Notes: a model not told the origin generated them from the letters alone. Counted from the first letter of the stretch, positions 1-7,376 are shown. The stretch: 14,437 nucleotides of DNA from Anaerolineales bacterium (GCA_020432595.1 JAGQGA010000064.1:1-14437), one strand, 5' to 3'. Numbers and translations: made by a program.

Positions 1-2
1 TT

Positions 3-473
3 AACGGCAACGCCGACCGCTACATCGTAGGCGACATCATTGACCCCACCCAGCCTACCGAGCTAACGCAGCCGCTGGGCGACATCACCGACCCCACGGC
101 GCAAATCTGGCCGTTTAAGGTACACGAAACACTACAGCCTTATGATGCCGTCTACAACTACCTGCTGGTGCCGCGCACGGCTGGTGAAGGCGGCTTCTGG
201 ACTGAATTTGACTGGGATCAGGCGTTCCGTCTGGCGGAGGAAGACACGGGGTTAGCCTACAGTGGTAAATACGACTTCGCCCCCACGACGATGCACTGGA
301 CGCTGACGCATCTGGTGCAGCCCAAAGAAAACGCCTTGCAATGTAACGATTGTCACGGTGAAAATGGCCGCATGGACTGGGAAGCCCTGGGCTATTACGG
401 CGACCCCCTCTATTGGGGTGGCCGTGAGCAGCAGTTGGGTTTGACCACAGAAACGGCCGTTGACAATCAATAA
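3..473 (+). CDS. Octaheme tetrathionate reductase (OTR)-type cytochrome c, 3' end only
   Basis: The reading frame is open from the left edge and ends in TAA at 471-473, giving about 156 C-terminal residues. I see one heme-binding motif, CNDCH, followed by GENGRMDWEALGY. Ahead of it are a VHETLQPYDAVYNYLL stretch and an aromatic segment (GGFWTEFDWDQAFRLAEE, then SGKYDFAPTTMHW). This combination matches the C-terminal end of the tetrathionate reductase-type octaheme cytochromes as I know them. Family members are periplasmic and reduce tetrathionate, nitrite or hydroxylamine in vitro; their role in vivo is unsettled. The other hemes and any signal peptide lie outside the window. The next gene, 63 bases downstream, encodes another multiheme cytochrome with a membrane anchor, a plausible electron partner. 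The last residues (ETAV) come from an ACGGCCGT palindrome. Confidence 0.75.
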   Translation, partial: NGNADRYIVGDIIDPTQPTELTQPLGDITDPTAQIWPFKVHETLQPYDAVYNYLLVPRTAGEGGFWTEFDWDQAFRLAEEDTGLAYSGKYDFAPTTMHWTLTHLVQPKENALQCNDCHGENGRMDWEALGYYGDPLYWGGREQQLGLTTETAVDNQ

Positions 474-476
474 ACG

Positions 477-534
477 ACGTAGTGCGTGGTGCGTCAGGTT
501 TTGCCTGCAACGCACCACGCACCACGCACCACAA
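477..534. repeat. Heptamer-arm inverted repeat, TGCGTGG type, copy 1
   Basis: The left arm at 478-494 pairs with 510-526 with one mismatch. The right arm is three tandem CGCACCA units (511-531). The loop holds a small CAGG/CCTG stem. The element fills the gap between the OTR gene and the next cytochrome gene and ends 2-5 bases before its ATG (537). No Shine-Dalgarno sequence separates repeat and start codon. Confidence 0.85.
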
Positions 535-536
535 CC

Positions 537-3266
537 ATGTCCAAAACAACCCGCATCCTCTTAGCAGGAACACTCCTGATACTCTTAGCCATCGGTGTAC
601 AGCTAACCACGGCGCAGGAAGAAGCAGAAACGGCCGTTTCCCCCACCGGCTCACCCATCCACCCCACCTTCCCCCTGCTCGACGCCGACGGCAACAACGT
701 TCTTGACAGCGGCGCACCCGTTTCCACCATGCAAACCTGTGGTGCTTGCCACGATGCCGACTTTATCGCCAGCCACAGCTTCCACGCCGACGCTGGGCTA
801 AGTCAATTTGGGCAAACCACCGATGTCCACAGTTGGGACAACAGTTCAGGGCCATTTGGCCGCTGGAATCCGCTGCTCTATCGCTATCTCTCGCCAGAAG
901 GCGACAGCCACGTGGATTTAACCACCGCCGAGTGGATTCAATGGTTTGTGCGGCATCCGGGCGGTGGCCCCGCCACCACCAGCCGCGACGGGCAGCCGCT
1001 GACCACGCTGGCTGCCGATGCTGCCAACGTAGAAACCAGCATTTATGACCCGGTAACGGGCAGCTTGGCCGCCTGGGATTGGCAAGCATCTGGCACGGTG
1101 GAGATGAACTGTTTCCTTTGCCACATGGACAACCCCAACAATGAGGCCCGTATCGCGGCACTGCAAGCGGGTGATTTTGTGGGGGCAAATACGGCGACAT
1201 TGGTGGGTACGGGGCTGGTGGAAACGGCCGTTTCTGGCACCTACCAATACAACCCCGACGCTTTTGACGAAAACGGCCATCTTCTGCCCCAATACATCAC
1301 CGTCCAAGACCCCACCACCACCAACTGCGGCCAATGCCACGGCGTGACCCACACCGATACCGCCACCCCCTTGACCCTCGACAGCTACACCCTCGGCGAC
1401 TACAGCACCATGACCACCGGGCAAGTCATGTCCGGCCAAAAAATTAGCGAAAGTGGCCTCAACATCACCGACAAGGCCGACCTCAACCGCTCGTGGGATG
1501 TCCACATGGAGCGCGTATTTGACTGCACCAACTGCCATTACGCCCTCAACAACCCCATCTACTTCCAGGAAGCGGCCGGCCCGCAGCCCGACCATCTGAC
1601 CTTTGACCCGCGCCGTCTTGATTTGGGTGACTATATTTATCGGCCGCTGCATGAGTTTGCCAAAGGCCAAAGCGTGCAAAGCCTGCAAGCCCCCGGTCTC
1701 GACAACACCCTGCGCCGCTGCGAATCGTGCCACAGCCTGGACACAACCCACAATTGGCTGCCCTACAAAGAGCGCCACACCGAAGCCCTGGCCTGCGAAA
1801 CGTGCCACGTCCCCGAACTGTACGCCCCGGCGGTGCAATATGTGGACTGGACGGTTCTCAACAGCGACAGCACACCCGTGGTTGCCTATCGCGGCGTTGA
1901 GGGGAATGAGTTTGGTGCCGACACCCTGCTGACGGGGTATGAGCCGGTGCTGCTGCCCCGCGAGAACAGCGACGGCCAAACGCCGCTGGCTCCCTTCAAC
2001 CTAGTCACGGCCTGGTACTGGGTCTATGGCGACCCCGAACGGCCGATTCCTTTGCGCGACCTCAAAGCAGCCTGGCTTGACGGCGACGGCTATGCCGAGG
2101 AAGTGCTGGCTGTGTTTGATGAGGACGGCAACGGCCGTTTATCCACCGCCGAACTCAACCTCGACAGCGACAGCAAAGTAGCCTTCCTCACCCAGCGGCT
2201 GCAAGCATTGGGGCTGGACAACCCGCGCATTGCCAGCGAAATTCAGCCCTACAGCATCAACCACAACGTCGCTTTTGGCGATTACGCCACCCGCGACTGC
2301 GCCACCTGCCACGGCCCGGAATCCCGCGTGACGCAGGGGTTGGCGCTGGCCGACCGGACGCCGGGTGGGGTTGTGCCGGAATTAACGGCCGTTTCCGGTC
2401 TCCTCTGGACGGGCGAAGTGCAAGCCAACGACAATGGGACGCTCAACTTCCAGCCCCAGGCTGAAGCGGCCGGCCTCTACGTTCTCGGCCACAACGCCGT
2501 CGGCCTCATTGACCTCTTTGGGGCACTGGCCTTTGTCGGCGTGCTGCTTGGCATCTTTGTCCACGGCGGGCTGCGCTGGTGGTTCGCCCGCCAGCAGGTC
2601 GCCCATCACCCCGCCGCCCTGCAAGAAATCTACATGTACGATGTCTACGAACGGTTGTGGCACTGGCTGCAAACGGCCGCTATTTTGCTCCTGCTCTTTA
2701 CCGGCCTCGTCATCCACAAACCCGCAACCTTTGGCATCTTTAGCTTTAGCTACGTGGTGCAGGTACACAACGTGCTGGCCGCCATTCTGGTCATCAACGC
2801 CGTCCTCTCGCTCTTCTACCACCTCGCCAGCGGCGAAATTCGGCAGTTCCTGCCCCGGCCACACGGTTTCTTTGACCAGGCGATTGAGCAATCGCTCTAC
2901 TACGTGCGCGGCATTTTCCGGCAAGAACCGCATCCGTTTGCCAAAACCCGCGAACATAAGCTCAATCCCTTACAGCAGATAACCTACTTTGCCATCCTCA
3001 ACCTGCTGCTGCCGCTGCAAATTATTACCGGGGCGTTGATGTGGGGTGTGCAAAGATGGCCGGAAACGGCCGTTCGTCTCGGCGGCCTTCCCTTCCTGGC
3101 TCCCTTCCACACCCTCATCGCCTGGCTCTTTGCCGCCTTCATCGTCATGCACGTCTATCTCACCACCACCGGCCACACACCTCTCGCAGGCATCCGCGCC
3201 ATGATACTCGGTTGGGATGAGGTGGAAATGGCTGAAGGGCAAGCAGTGCCAGAGGGTGGCGATTAA
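537..3266 (+). CDS. Heptaheme cytochrome c fused to cytochrome b561-type membrane domain
   Basis: The ATG at 537 was chosen because it opens a good signal peptide (residues 1-26, hydrophobic core ILLAGTLLILLAIGV, cut near TTAQ). A GTG 51 bases upstream is in frame but lies in the hairpin element. Seven CxxCH motifs are visible at C68, C192, C264, C330, C395, C420 and C588, so seven covalent hemes facing outward are expected. An EF-hand-like loop, DEDGNGRLSTAE, lies at 528-539. From about residue 655 the protein is membranous with some five helices (655-677, 711-727, 741-763, 813-836, 855-876) and histidines H709, H744, H762, H857 and H872. The LWHWLQ...GLVIH pattern is that of b561/hydrogenase-type cytochrome b subunits with two b hemes. 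The likely role is moving electrons between quinone and extracytoplasmic hemes, perhaps the OTR encoded upstream. The substrate, if any, is unknown. Confidence 0.85.
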   Translation: MSKTTRILLAGTLLILLAIGVQLTTAQEEAETAVSPTGSPIHPTFPLLDADGNNVLDSGAPVSTMQTCGACHDADFIASHSFHADAGLSQFGQTTDVHSWDNSSGPFGRWNPLLYRYLSPEGDSHVDLTTAEWIQWFVRHPGGGPATTSRDGQPLTTLAADAANVETSIYDPVTGSLAAWDWQASGTVEMNCFLCHMDNPNNEARIAALQAGDFVGANTATLVGTGLVETAVSGTYQYNPDAFDENGHLLPQYITVQDPTTTNCGQCHGVTHTDTATPLTLDSYTLGDYSTMTTGQVMSGQKISESGLNITDKADLNRSWDVHMERVFDCTNCHYALNNPIYFQEAAGPQPDHLTFDPRRLDLGDYIYRPLHEFAKGQSVQSLQAPGLDNTLRRCESCHSLDTTHNWLPYKERHTEALACETCHVPELYAPAVQYVDWTVLNSDSTPVVAYRGVEGNEFGADTLLTGYEPVLLPRENSDGQTPLAPFNLVTAWYWVYGDPERPIPLRDLKAAWLDGDGYAEEVLAVFDEDGNGRLSTAELNLDSDSKVAFLTQRLQALGLDNPRIASEIQPYSINHNVAFGDYATRDCATCHGPESRVTQGLALADRTPGGVVPELTAVSGLLWTGEVQANDNGTLNFQPQAEAAGLYVLGHNAVGLIDLFGALAFVGVLLGIFVHGGLRWWFARQQVAHHPAALQEIYMYDVYERLWHWLQTAAILLLLFTGLVIHKPATFGIFSFSYVVQVHNVLAAILVINAVLSLFYHLASGEIRQFLPRPHGFFDQAIEQSLYYVRGIFRQEPHPFAKTREHKLNPLQQITYFAILNLLLPLQIITGALMWGVQRWPETAVRLGGLPFLAPFHTLIAWLFAAFIVMHVYLTTTGHTPLAGIRAMILGWDEVEMAEGQAVPEGGD

Positions 3267-3278
3267 ATAATGATCATC

Positions 3279-3330
3279 TGGTGCGTGGTGCGTGGTGCGT
3301 TGCCAATAACGCACTACGCACCACGCACCA
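3279..3330. repeat. Heptamer-arm inverted repeat, TGCGTGG type, copy 2
   Basis: The 22-base arms at 3279-3300 and 3309-3330 match with one mismatch around an 8-base loop. Each arm is three 7-base units. The right end plus its ACAACCA tail matches that of copy 1. It sits between the stop of the fused cytochrome gene (3266) and the ATG at 3343, and no Shine-Dalgarno sequence follows it. Confidence 0.88.
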
Positions 3331-3342
3331 CAACCAAAAACC

Positions 3343-3924
3343 ATGACAACACTTACAACAACCACAACCCCCAAACGCACCTTTAAAGATCGGCTTCTCA
3401 GCCTGGTGCAGCGGGATGCAAAGCCGTATGTCCATCCTTACAAGGCTGGCATTTTGCTAGGGCTGGTTCTTTTTGGGGCCTTTTTTATTACAGGCAACGG
3501 CCTGGGCGCATCGGGCGGCATCAACCGCATTCTGGTCGTCGTCGAGGATGCCATTTACCCCGCCCACATAGACCGCACCGCCTACCTGGCCTCCATGGCC
3601 GGTGGCGAAACCAACCCGCTGGATAGCTGGGTGGTCTTTGTGACGATTGGGCTGGTGATTGGCGGGTTTACGTCGGGGCTGATAAACGGCCGTTTAGACA
3701 TCACCACCAATCGCGGCCCCAACGTCCCCGTTAAACTCCGCTGGGTCATGGCCTTCATTGGCGGAGCCTTCATGGGCTATGGTGCCCGGCTGGCACGCGG
3801 CTGCACCTCCGGCCAGGCTCTCTCTGGCGGTGCCGTCCTCTCCGTTGGCAGTTGGGCCTTCATGTTTGCCGTCTTTGGCGGTGCCTACGCCCTGGCCTAC
3901 TTTGTGCGGAAATTATGGAATTAA
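3343..3924 (+). CDS. YeeE/YedE (TsuA-like) half-transporter, first half
   Basis: This 193-residue membrane protein has helices at about 34-51, 96-116, 132-148 and 166-187. The signature is GARLARGCTSGQALSGG (147-163), the conserved cysteine loop of the YeeE/YedE family, with Cys154 as the likely substrate-relay residue. Full-length members such as bacterial TsuA import thiosulfate through a chain of cysteines and consist of two similar halves. Here the halves are separate genes: the next gene starts 11 bases after this stop and carries the second cysteine motif. The likely job is import of thiosulfate or another small sulfur species across the cytoplasmic membrane; the substrate is inferred from the family only. 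No Shine-Dalgarno sequence precedes the ATG, which lies 12 bases after the hairpin. Confidence 0.85.
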   Translation: MTTLTTTTTPKRTFKDRLLSLVQRDAKPYVHPYKAGILLGLVLFGAFFITGNGLGASGGINRILVVVEDAIYPAHIDRTAYLASMAGGETNPLDSWVVFVTIGLVIGGFTSGLINGRLDITTNRGPNVPVKLRWVMAFIGGAFMGYGARLARGCTSGQALSGGAVLSVGSWAFMFAVFGGAYALAYFVRKLWN

Positions 3925-3934
3925 GGAAAACGCC

Positions 3935-5167
3935 ATGTACCCCTTCCCCCTAGCACTACAAGACCTACTCGGCCACTGGCCGTCATACCTCGTCTATTTA
4001 CTCGTCGGCTTTAGCTTCGGCTACGTCCTGGAAATCGGTGGCTTTGCCGATTCGCGCAAGCTGGCAGCGCAATTCTACTTCAAAGATTTAACCGTCCTCA
4101 AAGTGATGTTCGGTGCTATTGTCACGGCAATGGTGCTCATTTTCCTTGCCTCTGGGGTGGGCTTGCTTGACTACAACCTGATTTATGTCAACCCAACCTA
4201 CCTCTGGCCCGGCATCATTGGCGGTCTGATCATGGGCGTTGGCTTTATCGTCGGCGGCTTCTGCCCCGGTACCTCGCTGGTCTCAGCCGCCGTCCTCAAG
4301 CTCGACGGCATCTTTTTCGCCCTCGGTGTCTTCTTCGGCATCTTCCTCTTTGGCGAAACCATTGGCTACTTTGAAGAGTTTTGGTACTCCTCCTACATGG
4401 GGCGCTTCACCCTGCAAGATTGGCTCAACCTGCCCACCGGTGTGGTCGTGCTCATCATCATCCTCATGGCGCTGCTTATGTTCTGGGGCGGCGAACTGCT
4501 GGAGAAAAAATTCGGCAAGCTGGATTTGACCAAAGAGCCAAAATGGCGCTACAGCGCAGCCGCCATCCTCGTCGTTGGAGCCATCGCCGTTGTCATCATC
4601 GGCCAGCCAACCACGGCCGACCGCTGGACTGCCCTGGAAGCGACCGAAGGGGCACGGCTCGCCAACCGCGAAGTGCAAATCCACCCCGGCGAACTGCTGG
4701 AAAAGCTGCACGATGCCACACTGCAAGTCATCATGCTCGATGTCCGCAGTGAGGCCGACTACAACCTGTTTCACATCCGCGATGCCCGCCATGTGCCGCT
4801 GGACGCGCTGCCTAGCCTCATCCCTGCCCTACACGAAGAGCCAGCCAACACGCTTTTTGTGGTGATGAGCAATGACGAAACGGCGGCCACGGAGGCGTGG
4901 AAAGTCCTCCGCGCCGAAAGCGTGCCCAGCGCCTATATTTTGGAGGGCGGCATCAACAACTGGTTGACTGTGTTTGCAGATGAGGCGTTTCGGGAAACGG
5001 CCGTTAAAGCCAACACCCCCGACGACAGCCTAGCCTACAGCTTCCCCTCCGCCTTGGGTGCCCGCTACGAATGGGCCGAACCCAACCCGCACGATTACAC
5101 CCTGGCCTTTACCCCAAAAGTGGAGCTAGAACTCAAGCGCGGGCCTAGCGGCGGTGGCTGCGGTTAA
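3935..5167 (+). CDS. YeeE/YedE half-transporter fused to a rhodanese-like domain lacking its catalytic Cys
   Basis: The ATG at 3935 has AAGGA 7 bases upstream (3923-3927), overlapping the previous stop. The frame is open further upstream but overlaps the preceding gene. The protein has 410 residues. Residues 1-225 are membranous, with the family motif GGFCPGTSL (Cys110), the counterpart of Cys154 in the preceding gene, so the two should form one sulfur-compound channel. Residues about 245-355 form a rhodanese-like domain: LDVRSEADYNLFHIRDARHV (268-287) and LEGGINNW (336-343) are recognisable. The active-site loop reads VVMSNDETAA where rhodaneses have VVYCRSGxRS, so Ser312 replaces the persulfide cysteine. 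The tail ends GPSGGGCG, with Cys409 next to last on a flexible glycine stretch. Which side the domain faces is not settled by the sequence. Persulfide transfer, if any, might use Cys409. Confidence 0.85.
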   Translation: MYPFPLALQDLLGHWPSYLVYLLVGFSFGYVLEIGGFADSRKLAAQFYFKDLTVLKVMFGAIVTAMVLIFLASGVGLLDYNLIYVNPTYLWPGIIGGLIMGVGFIVGGFCPGTSLVSAAVLKLDGIFFALGVFFGIFLFGETIGYFEEFWYSSYMGRFTLQDWLNLPTGVVVLIIILMALLMFWGGELLEKKFGKLDLTKEPKWRYSAAAILVVGAIAVVIIGQPTTADRWTALEATEGARLANREVQIHPGELLEKLHDATLQVIMLDVRSEADYNLFHIRDARHVPLDALPSLIPALHEEPANTLFVVMSNDETAATEAWKVLRAESVPSAYILEGGINNWLTVFADEAFRETAVKANTPDDSLAYSFPSALGARYEWAEPNPHDYTLAFTPKVELELKRGPSGGGCG

Positions 5168-5193
5168 CATTCCCGGCTCTTTGGGAATTCAGG

Positions 5194-5281
5194 GGGTTGA
5201 CTCACTTTTAACGTGGTGCGTGGTGCGTGGCAAATAAGCTGTTTTGACACACCACGCACCACACACCAAATTTGTCAACCC
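5194..5281. repeat. Heptamer-arm inverted repeat, TGCGTGG type, copy 3, inside an outer 8-bp stem
   Basis: The arms at 5213-5230 and 5250-5268 are of the TGCGTGG type with a few mismatches. Outside them GGGTTGAC (5194-5201) pairs with GTCAACCC (5274-5281), so the hairpin core is nested in another inverted repeat. Between the previous stop and this element a weak stem ATTCCC/GGGAAT (5169-5188) could be a terminator remnant, but no T-run follows. The remaining 46 bases before the GNAT gene are A-rich and show no Shine-Dalgarno sequence. Confidence 0.75.
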
Positions 5282-5327
5282 CATGAGACCCGAAAGAACC
5301 ATAAGATTAAAATAGGCCCAAACAAAA

Positions 5328-5798
5328 ATGTCCTCTCAAGACCCCTTTATTCGCCCCATCCAGCTCGAAGATGCCGATGAAATGGCGCGGCTGCACGCCC
5401 AATCCGCCGCCTATTTACGCGCTCTGGGGGATGACACAGATTTTCAATTTAATGCCCAACGCTATCGGCAGGATGGCTTTGGCGACAACCCTGCTTTCTC
5501 AGGCTTTTGTGCCGTTCTCGGTCACCATTTAATCGGTTATCTGCTTTACAACTGGGTTTATGACACCGACCGCGCCCTGCGCTATCTGTTTGTCATAGAT
5601 TTGCTGGTGGATGAGGCATGGCGGCAACAAGGAATCGGCGTAGCCCTGATGAACCATGCCGCTACAGTTTGCCGGGAGGCAGGGGGTGCCGAATTGTTTT
5701 GGGCGGTATACGACAAAAATGAGATGGCGTTCGCTTTCTACAACCGCCTGGGCGCAGAAACGATCAAAGACCTACGCTTTATGCGGTTAAAAGTATAA
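5328..5798 (+). CDS. GNAT-family N-acetyltransferase
   Basis: This 156-residue protein has the ordinary length of a single-domain GNAT. The N-terminus FIRPIQLEDADEMARLHAQ (7-25) is the usual first strand and helix. Motif A is clear: YLFVIDLLVDEAWRQQGIGV (86-105), with R99-Q-Q-G102-I-G104 forming the acetyl-CoA pyrophosphate loop. NEMAFAFYNRLGAE (131-144) is the usual C-terminal motif. It would transfer an acyl group from acyl-CoA to an amine. The substrate cannot be read from sequence, and the gene is set off from the sulfur genes by the repeat element, so a shared role is not implied. No Shine-Dalgarno sequence precedes the ATG. An ACGGCCGT palindrome begins directly after the stop codon. 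Confidence 0.85.
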   Translation: MSSQDPFIRPIQLEDADEMARLHAQSAAYLRALGDDTDFQFNAQRYRQDGFGDNPAFSGFCAVLGHHLIGYLLYNWVYDTDRALRYLFVIDLLVDEAWRQQGIGVALMNHAATVCREAGGAELFWAVYDKNEMAFAFYNRLGAETIKDLRFMRLKV

Positions 5799-5843
5799 AC
5801 GGCCGTTCCACCCTCTCGCTTCCTTTGGGCAAAACGGCCGTTT
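5797..5843. terminator. Possible bidirectional terminator from paired palindromes
   Basis: The convergent gap between the GNAT gene and the minus-strand membrane gene holds two ACGGCCGT palindromes (5799-5806 and 5834-5841) with A/T extensions. The flanks 5797-5807 and 5833-5843 can pair over 11 bases around a 25-base loop and end in a short T-run on the plus strand, with the mirror arrangement on the minus strand. Position and shape suit a terminator. Each palindrome could also be just another copy of the genome-wide motif. Confidence 0.35.
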
Positions 5844-5881
5844 TCACCATGCGCTTCCCCCTCCACACTCAACCAATCACA

Positions 5882-6328
5882 TCAACTTGCCAAACCCAAA
5901 CGAGCCGGGTTGAACAGGTCGCGCAGCAGCAAGATGCCGCCCACGCCTACGGCGATGACGGACGCAATGTAACCGGCAAACAGCGTCATCACGGCCACCA
6001 ACGGCAGCCCTTCGGCCGGCGTTGCCCCAGAAGCCAGCCCTGTGATCTCAGCCAGCCCCTGGCTGCCAACCAGCAAAGCCACCGCCGCAACCATGCTCCA
6101 GCCAATCAGCTTTTGCCGTTTGTGTACCCAAAAAGCCGTCACAAGCAGCAAGATACCGCCAGCCGCGACCAAGAGGAACAGTTCAGCCGGCATCAGAAAG
6201 TCCAACAAAAACTGGTGTCTCACGGCCAGCGCAATAAACGCCATCACGATGGGAGCCACAATGGGTAGCCAGATCAACACGGTACCAATCACAGCTAACG
6301 TTTTAGGTAATGTTGTTTTGTTTTTCAT
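5882..6328 (-). CDS. Small four-helix integral membrane protein, function unknown
   Basis: This is the only minus-strand gene. I chose the ATG at 6328 because GAGGGGG lies 6 bases upstream of it; a TTG 42 bases further out is also in frame. The protein has 148 residues: a short basic start (MKNKTTLPKT), then four hydrophobic helices at about 9-35, 42-67, 73-96 and 108-135, and a short tail. Charged residues inside or beside helices are few (R37, D43, E49, H69-R71, E94). I do not recognise a family. It lies back to back with the hydrogenase operon and convergent to the GNAT gene, so it may share a divergent promoter region with the former. No catalytic motif is visible. Confidence 0.7.
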   Translation of the reverse strand: MKNKTTLPKTLAVIGTVLIWLPIVAPIVMAFIALAVRHQFLLDFLMPAELFLLVAAGGILLLVTAFWVHKRQKLIGWSMVAAVALLVGSQGLAEITGLASGATPAEGLPLVAVMTLFAGYIASVIAVGVGGILLLRDLFNPARLGLAS

Positions 6329-6518
6329 CTTTGCCCCCTCGGAAAACGCCCAGTTTTCCTTTCTATACAATACGCCAACCGTCCCCAGAAAGATAGTTAC
6401 AAACGGTAGGAGAAGAAGGTGAGCTTACTCACCCTCTTCATCATGTCTTTCATCACTATCTCAATCTGAGGCAAAGGCCTATAGTGTAAGGTGGAGATGT
6501 AAACGCTGGTGAATTGGT
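6329..6518. promoter_or_regulatory. Divergent intergenic region, likely promoters for both sides
   Basis: These 190 bases separate the minus-strand membrane gene from the first visible hydrogenase-operon gene, so each side needs its own promoter. The stretch is less GC-rich than the genes. A TATAGT at 6480-6485 is suitably placed for the rightward operon, 33 bases before its ATG, but no convincing -35 box lies at the right distance. CACTAT (6454-6459) pairs with ATAGTG (6481-6486) around that spot, a possible small operator or hairpin. No heptamer-arm element is present here, unlike most junctions between co-directional genes. Confidence 0.35.
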
Positions 6519-7019
6519 ATGGCACTCGCAGTTGGTTTGATGATAACGGCCGTTTTTTGCGGTCTACAGGCCATGAGAGCCAAACGACTGTTAACAGCCG
6601 CCCTGTGGTTGGCCGCCGTTAGTGCCCTCGTTGCCATCGCCCTCTACCAGCTTGGCGCACCCGACGTCGCTGTTGTTGAACTCAGCGTGGGGGCGGGTCT
6701 GGTCACCATCCTGTTTGTATTTGCCATCACCCTGGCTGGCGATGAAGCCATGGACGCCCCACCCATCATGCCCAAATGGATCAGTTGGCTGCTGGTGCTG
6801 CTGGCCGTCGGTGCCGTGGGTTCGGCCATTCAAGTCGCTCCTGCCAGCAATGCAGCGGCGGCAGAAACGTCATTTACGGCCGTTTTTTGGCAAGAACGCA
6901 GTCTCGATATCCTCATCCAAATCGGCCTCATCTTTGCCGGTGTGCTGGGTGTTCTCAACCTGCTGACCGAAGAAGACACGCCCTCCCTCGCCCCCTTGCC
7001 CAAGGACAAAGTGCCATGA
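6519..7019 (+). CDS. MbhD/MbhE-like (NuoJ-like) membrane subunit of energy-converting hydrogenase
   Basis: This 166-residue protein has about five hydrophobic helices. The first half contains ALYQLGAPDVAVVELSVGAG (41-60) followed by LVTILFVFAI. This GAPD...E...GAG pattern is typical of the MbhD-type domain of Mbh/Mrp complexes, which corresponds to NuoJ. The second half, FTAVFWQERSLDILIQIGLI (119-138) then a hydrophobic helix, resembles MbhE/MrpB, where a similar polar turn precedes a helix. It looks like an MbhD-MbhE fusion. In the complex this region links the ion-translocating antiporter modules to the rest of the membrane arm. It is the first visible gene of the operon and overlaps the next by 4 bases (ATGA). 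The Shine-Dalgarno site is weak, so a slightly different start is possible. Confidence 0.75.
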   Translation: MALAVGLMITAVFCGLQAMRAKRLLTAALWLAAVSALVAIALYQLGAPDVAVVELSVGAGLVTILFVFAITLAGDEAMDAPPIMPKWISWLLVLLAVGAVGSAIQVAPASNAAAAETSFTAVFWQERSLDILIQIGLIFAGVLGVLNLLTEEDTPSLAPLPKDKVP

Positions 7020-7321
7020 CCCAAACCACCGTCCTCCTGCTGGGTGCCGTTGGGTTGCTGGGCGTGGGGCTATATGGCCTGCTGCGGCTGCGGAACCTGA
7101 TTCAAATCATTGTCGCCCTGCAAATTTTGGCAAAAGCGGCCGTTCTGGCGCTGTTGGTGGCGGGCAAAGCCAGCGGCCACGTCAATCTCGGCCAAAGCCT
7201 GGCCGTCACGGTCATTGTGGCCGATACGGTCATTGCCGTGGTAGGGCTAGCCCTGGCCGTCCAGGTGCGGCGGCGTTTGGGGACATTGGATGTTAAAGCC
7301 CTGGCGACGCTGCGAGGATGA
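7016..7321 (+). CDS. NuoK/MrpC/MbhG-like membrane subunit
   Basis: This 101-residue, three-helix protein has the length of NuoK. It aligns well with NuoK through RNLIQIIVALQILAKAAVLA (26-45) and the end GLALAVQVRRRLGTLDVKAL (77-96). AAGGA lies 9 bases upstream of the ATG, and the start overlaps the previous stop. In NuoK two buried glutamates (E36 and E72 in E. coli) carry protons. Here Gln36 stands at the first position and Ile73 at the second, with Asp70 one helical turn away. MrpC and MbhG also lack the NuoK glutamates, so the protein may belong to that side of the family. The role would be part of the proton or sodium path in the membrane arm, between the MbhD/E-like and NuoL-like subunits. 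Confidence 0.78.
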   Translation: MTQTTVLLLGAVGLLGVGLYGLLRLRNLIQIIVALQILAKAAVLALLVAGKASGHVNLGQSLAVTVIVADTVIAVVGLALAVQVRRRLGTLDVKALATLRG

Positions 7322-7325
7322 TGGG

Positions 7326-7376
7326 GATTGGAGATTGGAGATTGGTGAAGGTTCATAATTTCCAATCTCCAATCTC
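7326..7376. repeat. Heptamer-arm inverted repeat, GATTGGA type
   Basis: The left side is GATTGGA, GATTGGA, GATTGG (7326-7345). Its last 15 bases (7331-7345) pair perfectly with 7362-7376 around a 16-base loop. The element starts 4 bases after the NuoK-like stop and ends one base before the proposed NuoL-like ATG at 7378. A translation frame continuous with that gene runs through the whole element. Confidence 0.85.

Noticed and set aside
486..536. GTG at 486 as start of the fused cytochrome
   Set aside because: The added residues are encoded by the hairpin element and would precede, and spoil, a good signal peptide starting at the ATG 537.
918..1979. Long open frame on the minus strand (353 codons) opposite the cytochrome gene
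   Set aside because: It is the mirror of a real multiheme gene with seven CxxCH motifs. Its translation is Gly/Ala/Val-rich with no recognisable domain, as expected of an antisense frame in GC-rich DNA.
2674..2681. Near-copies of the palindrome (for example ACGGCCGC here, GCGGCCGT near 7137, TCGGCCGT near 11083)
   Set aside because: One base differs, so they were not counted. They may be decayed copies or chance matches.
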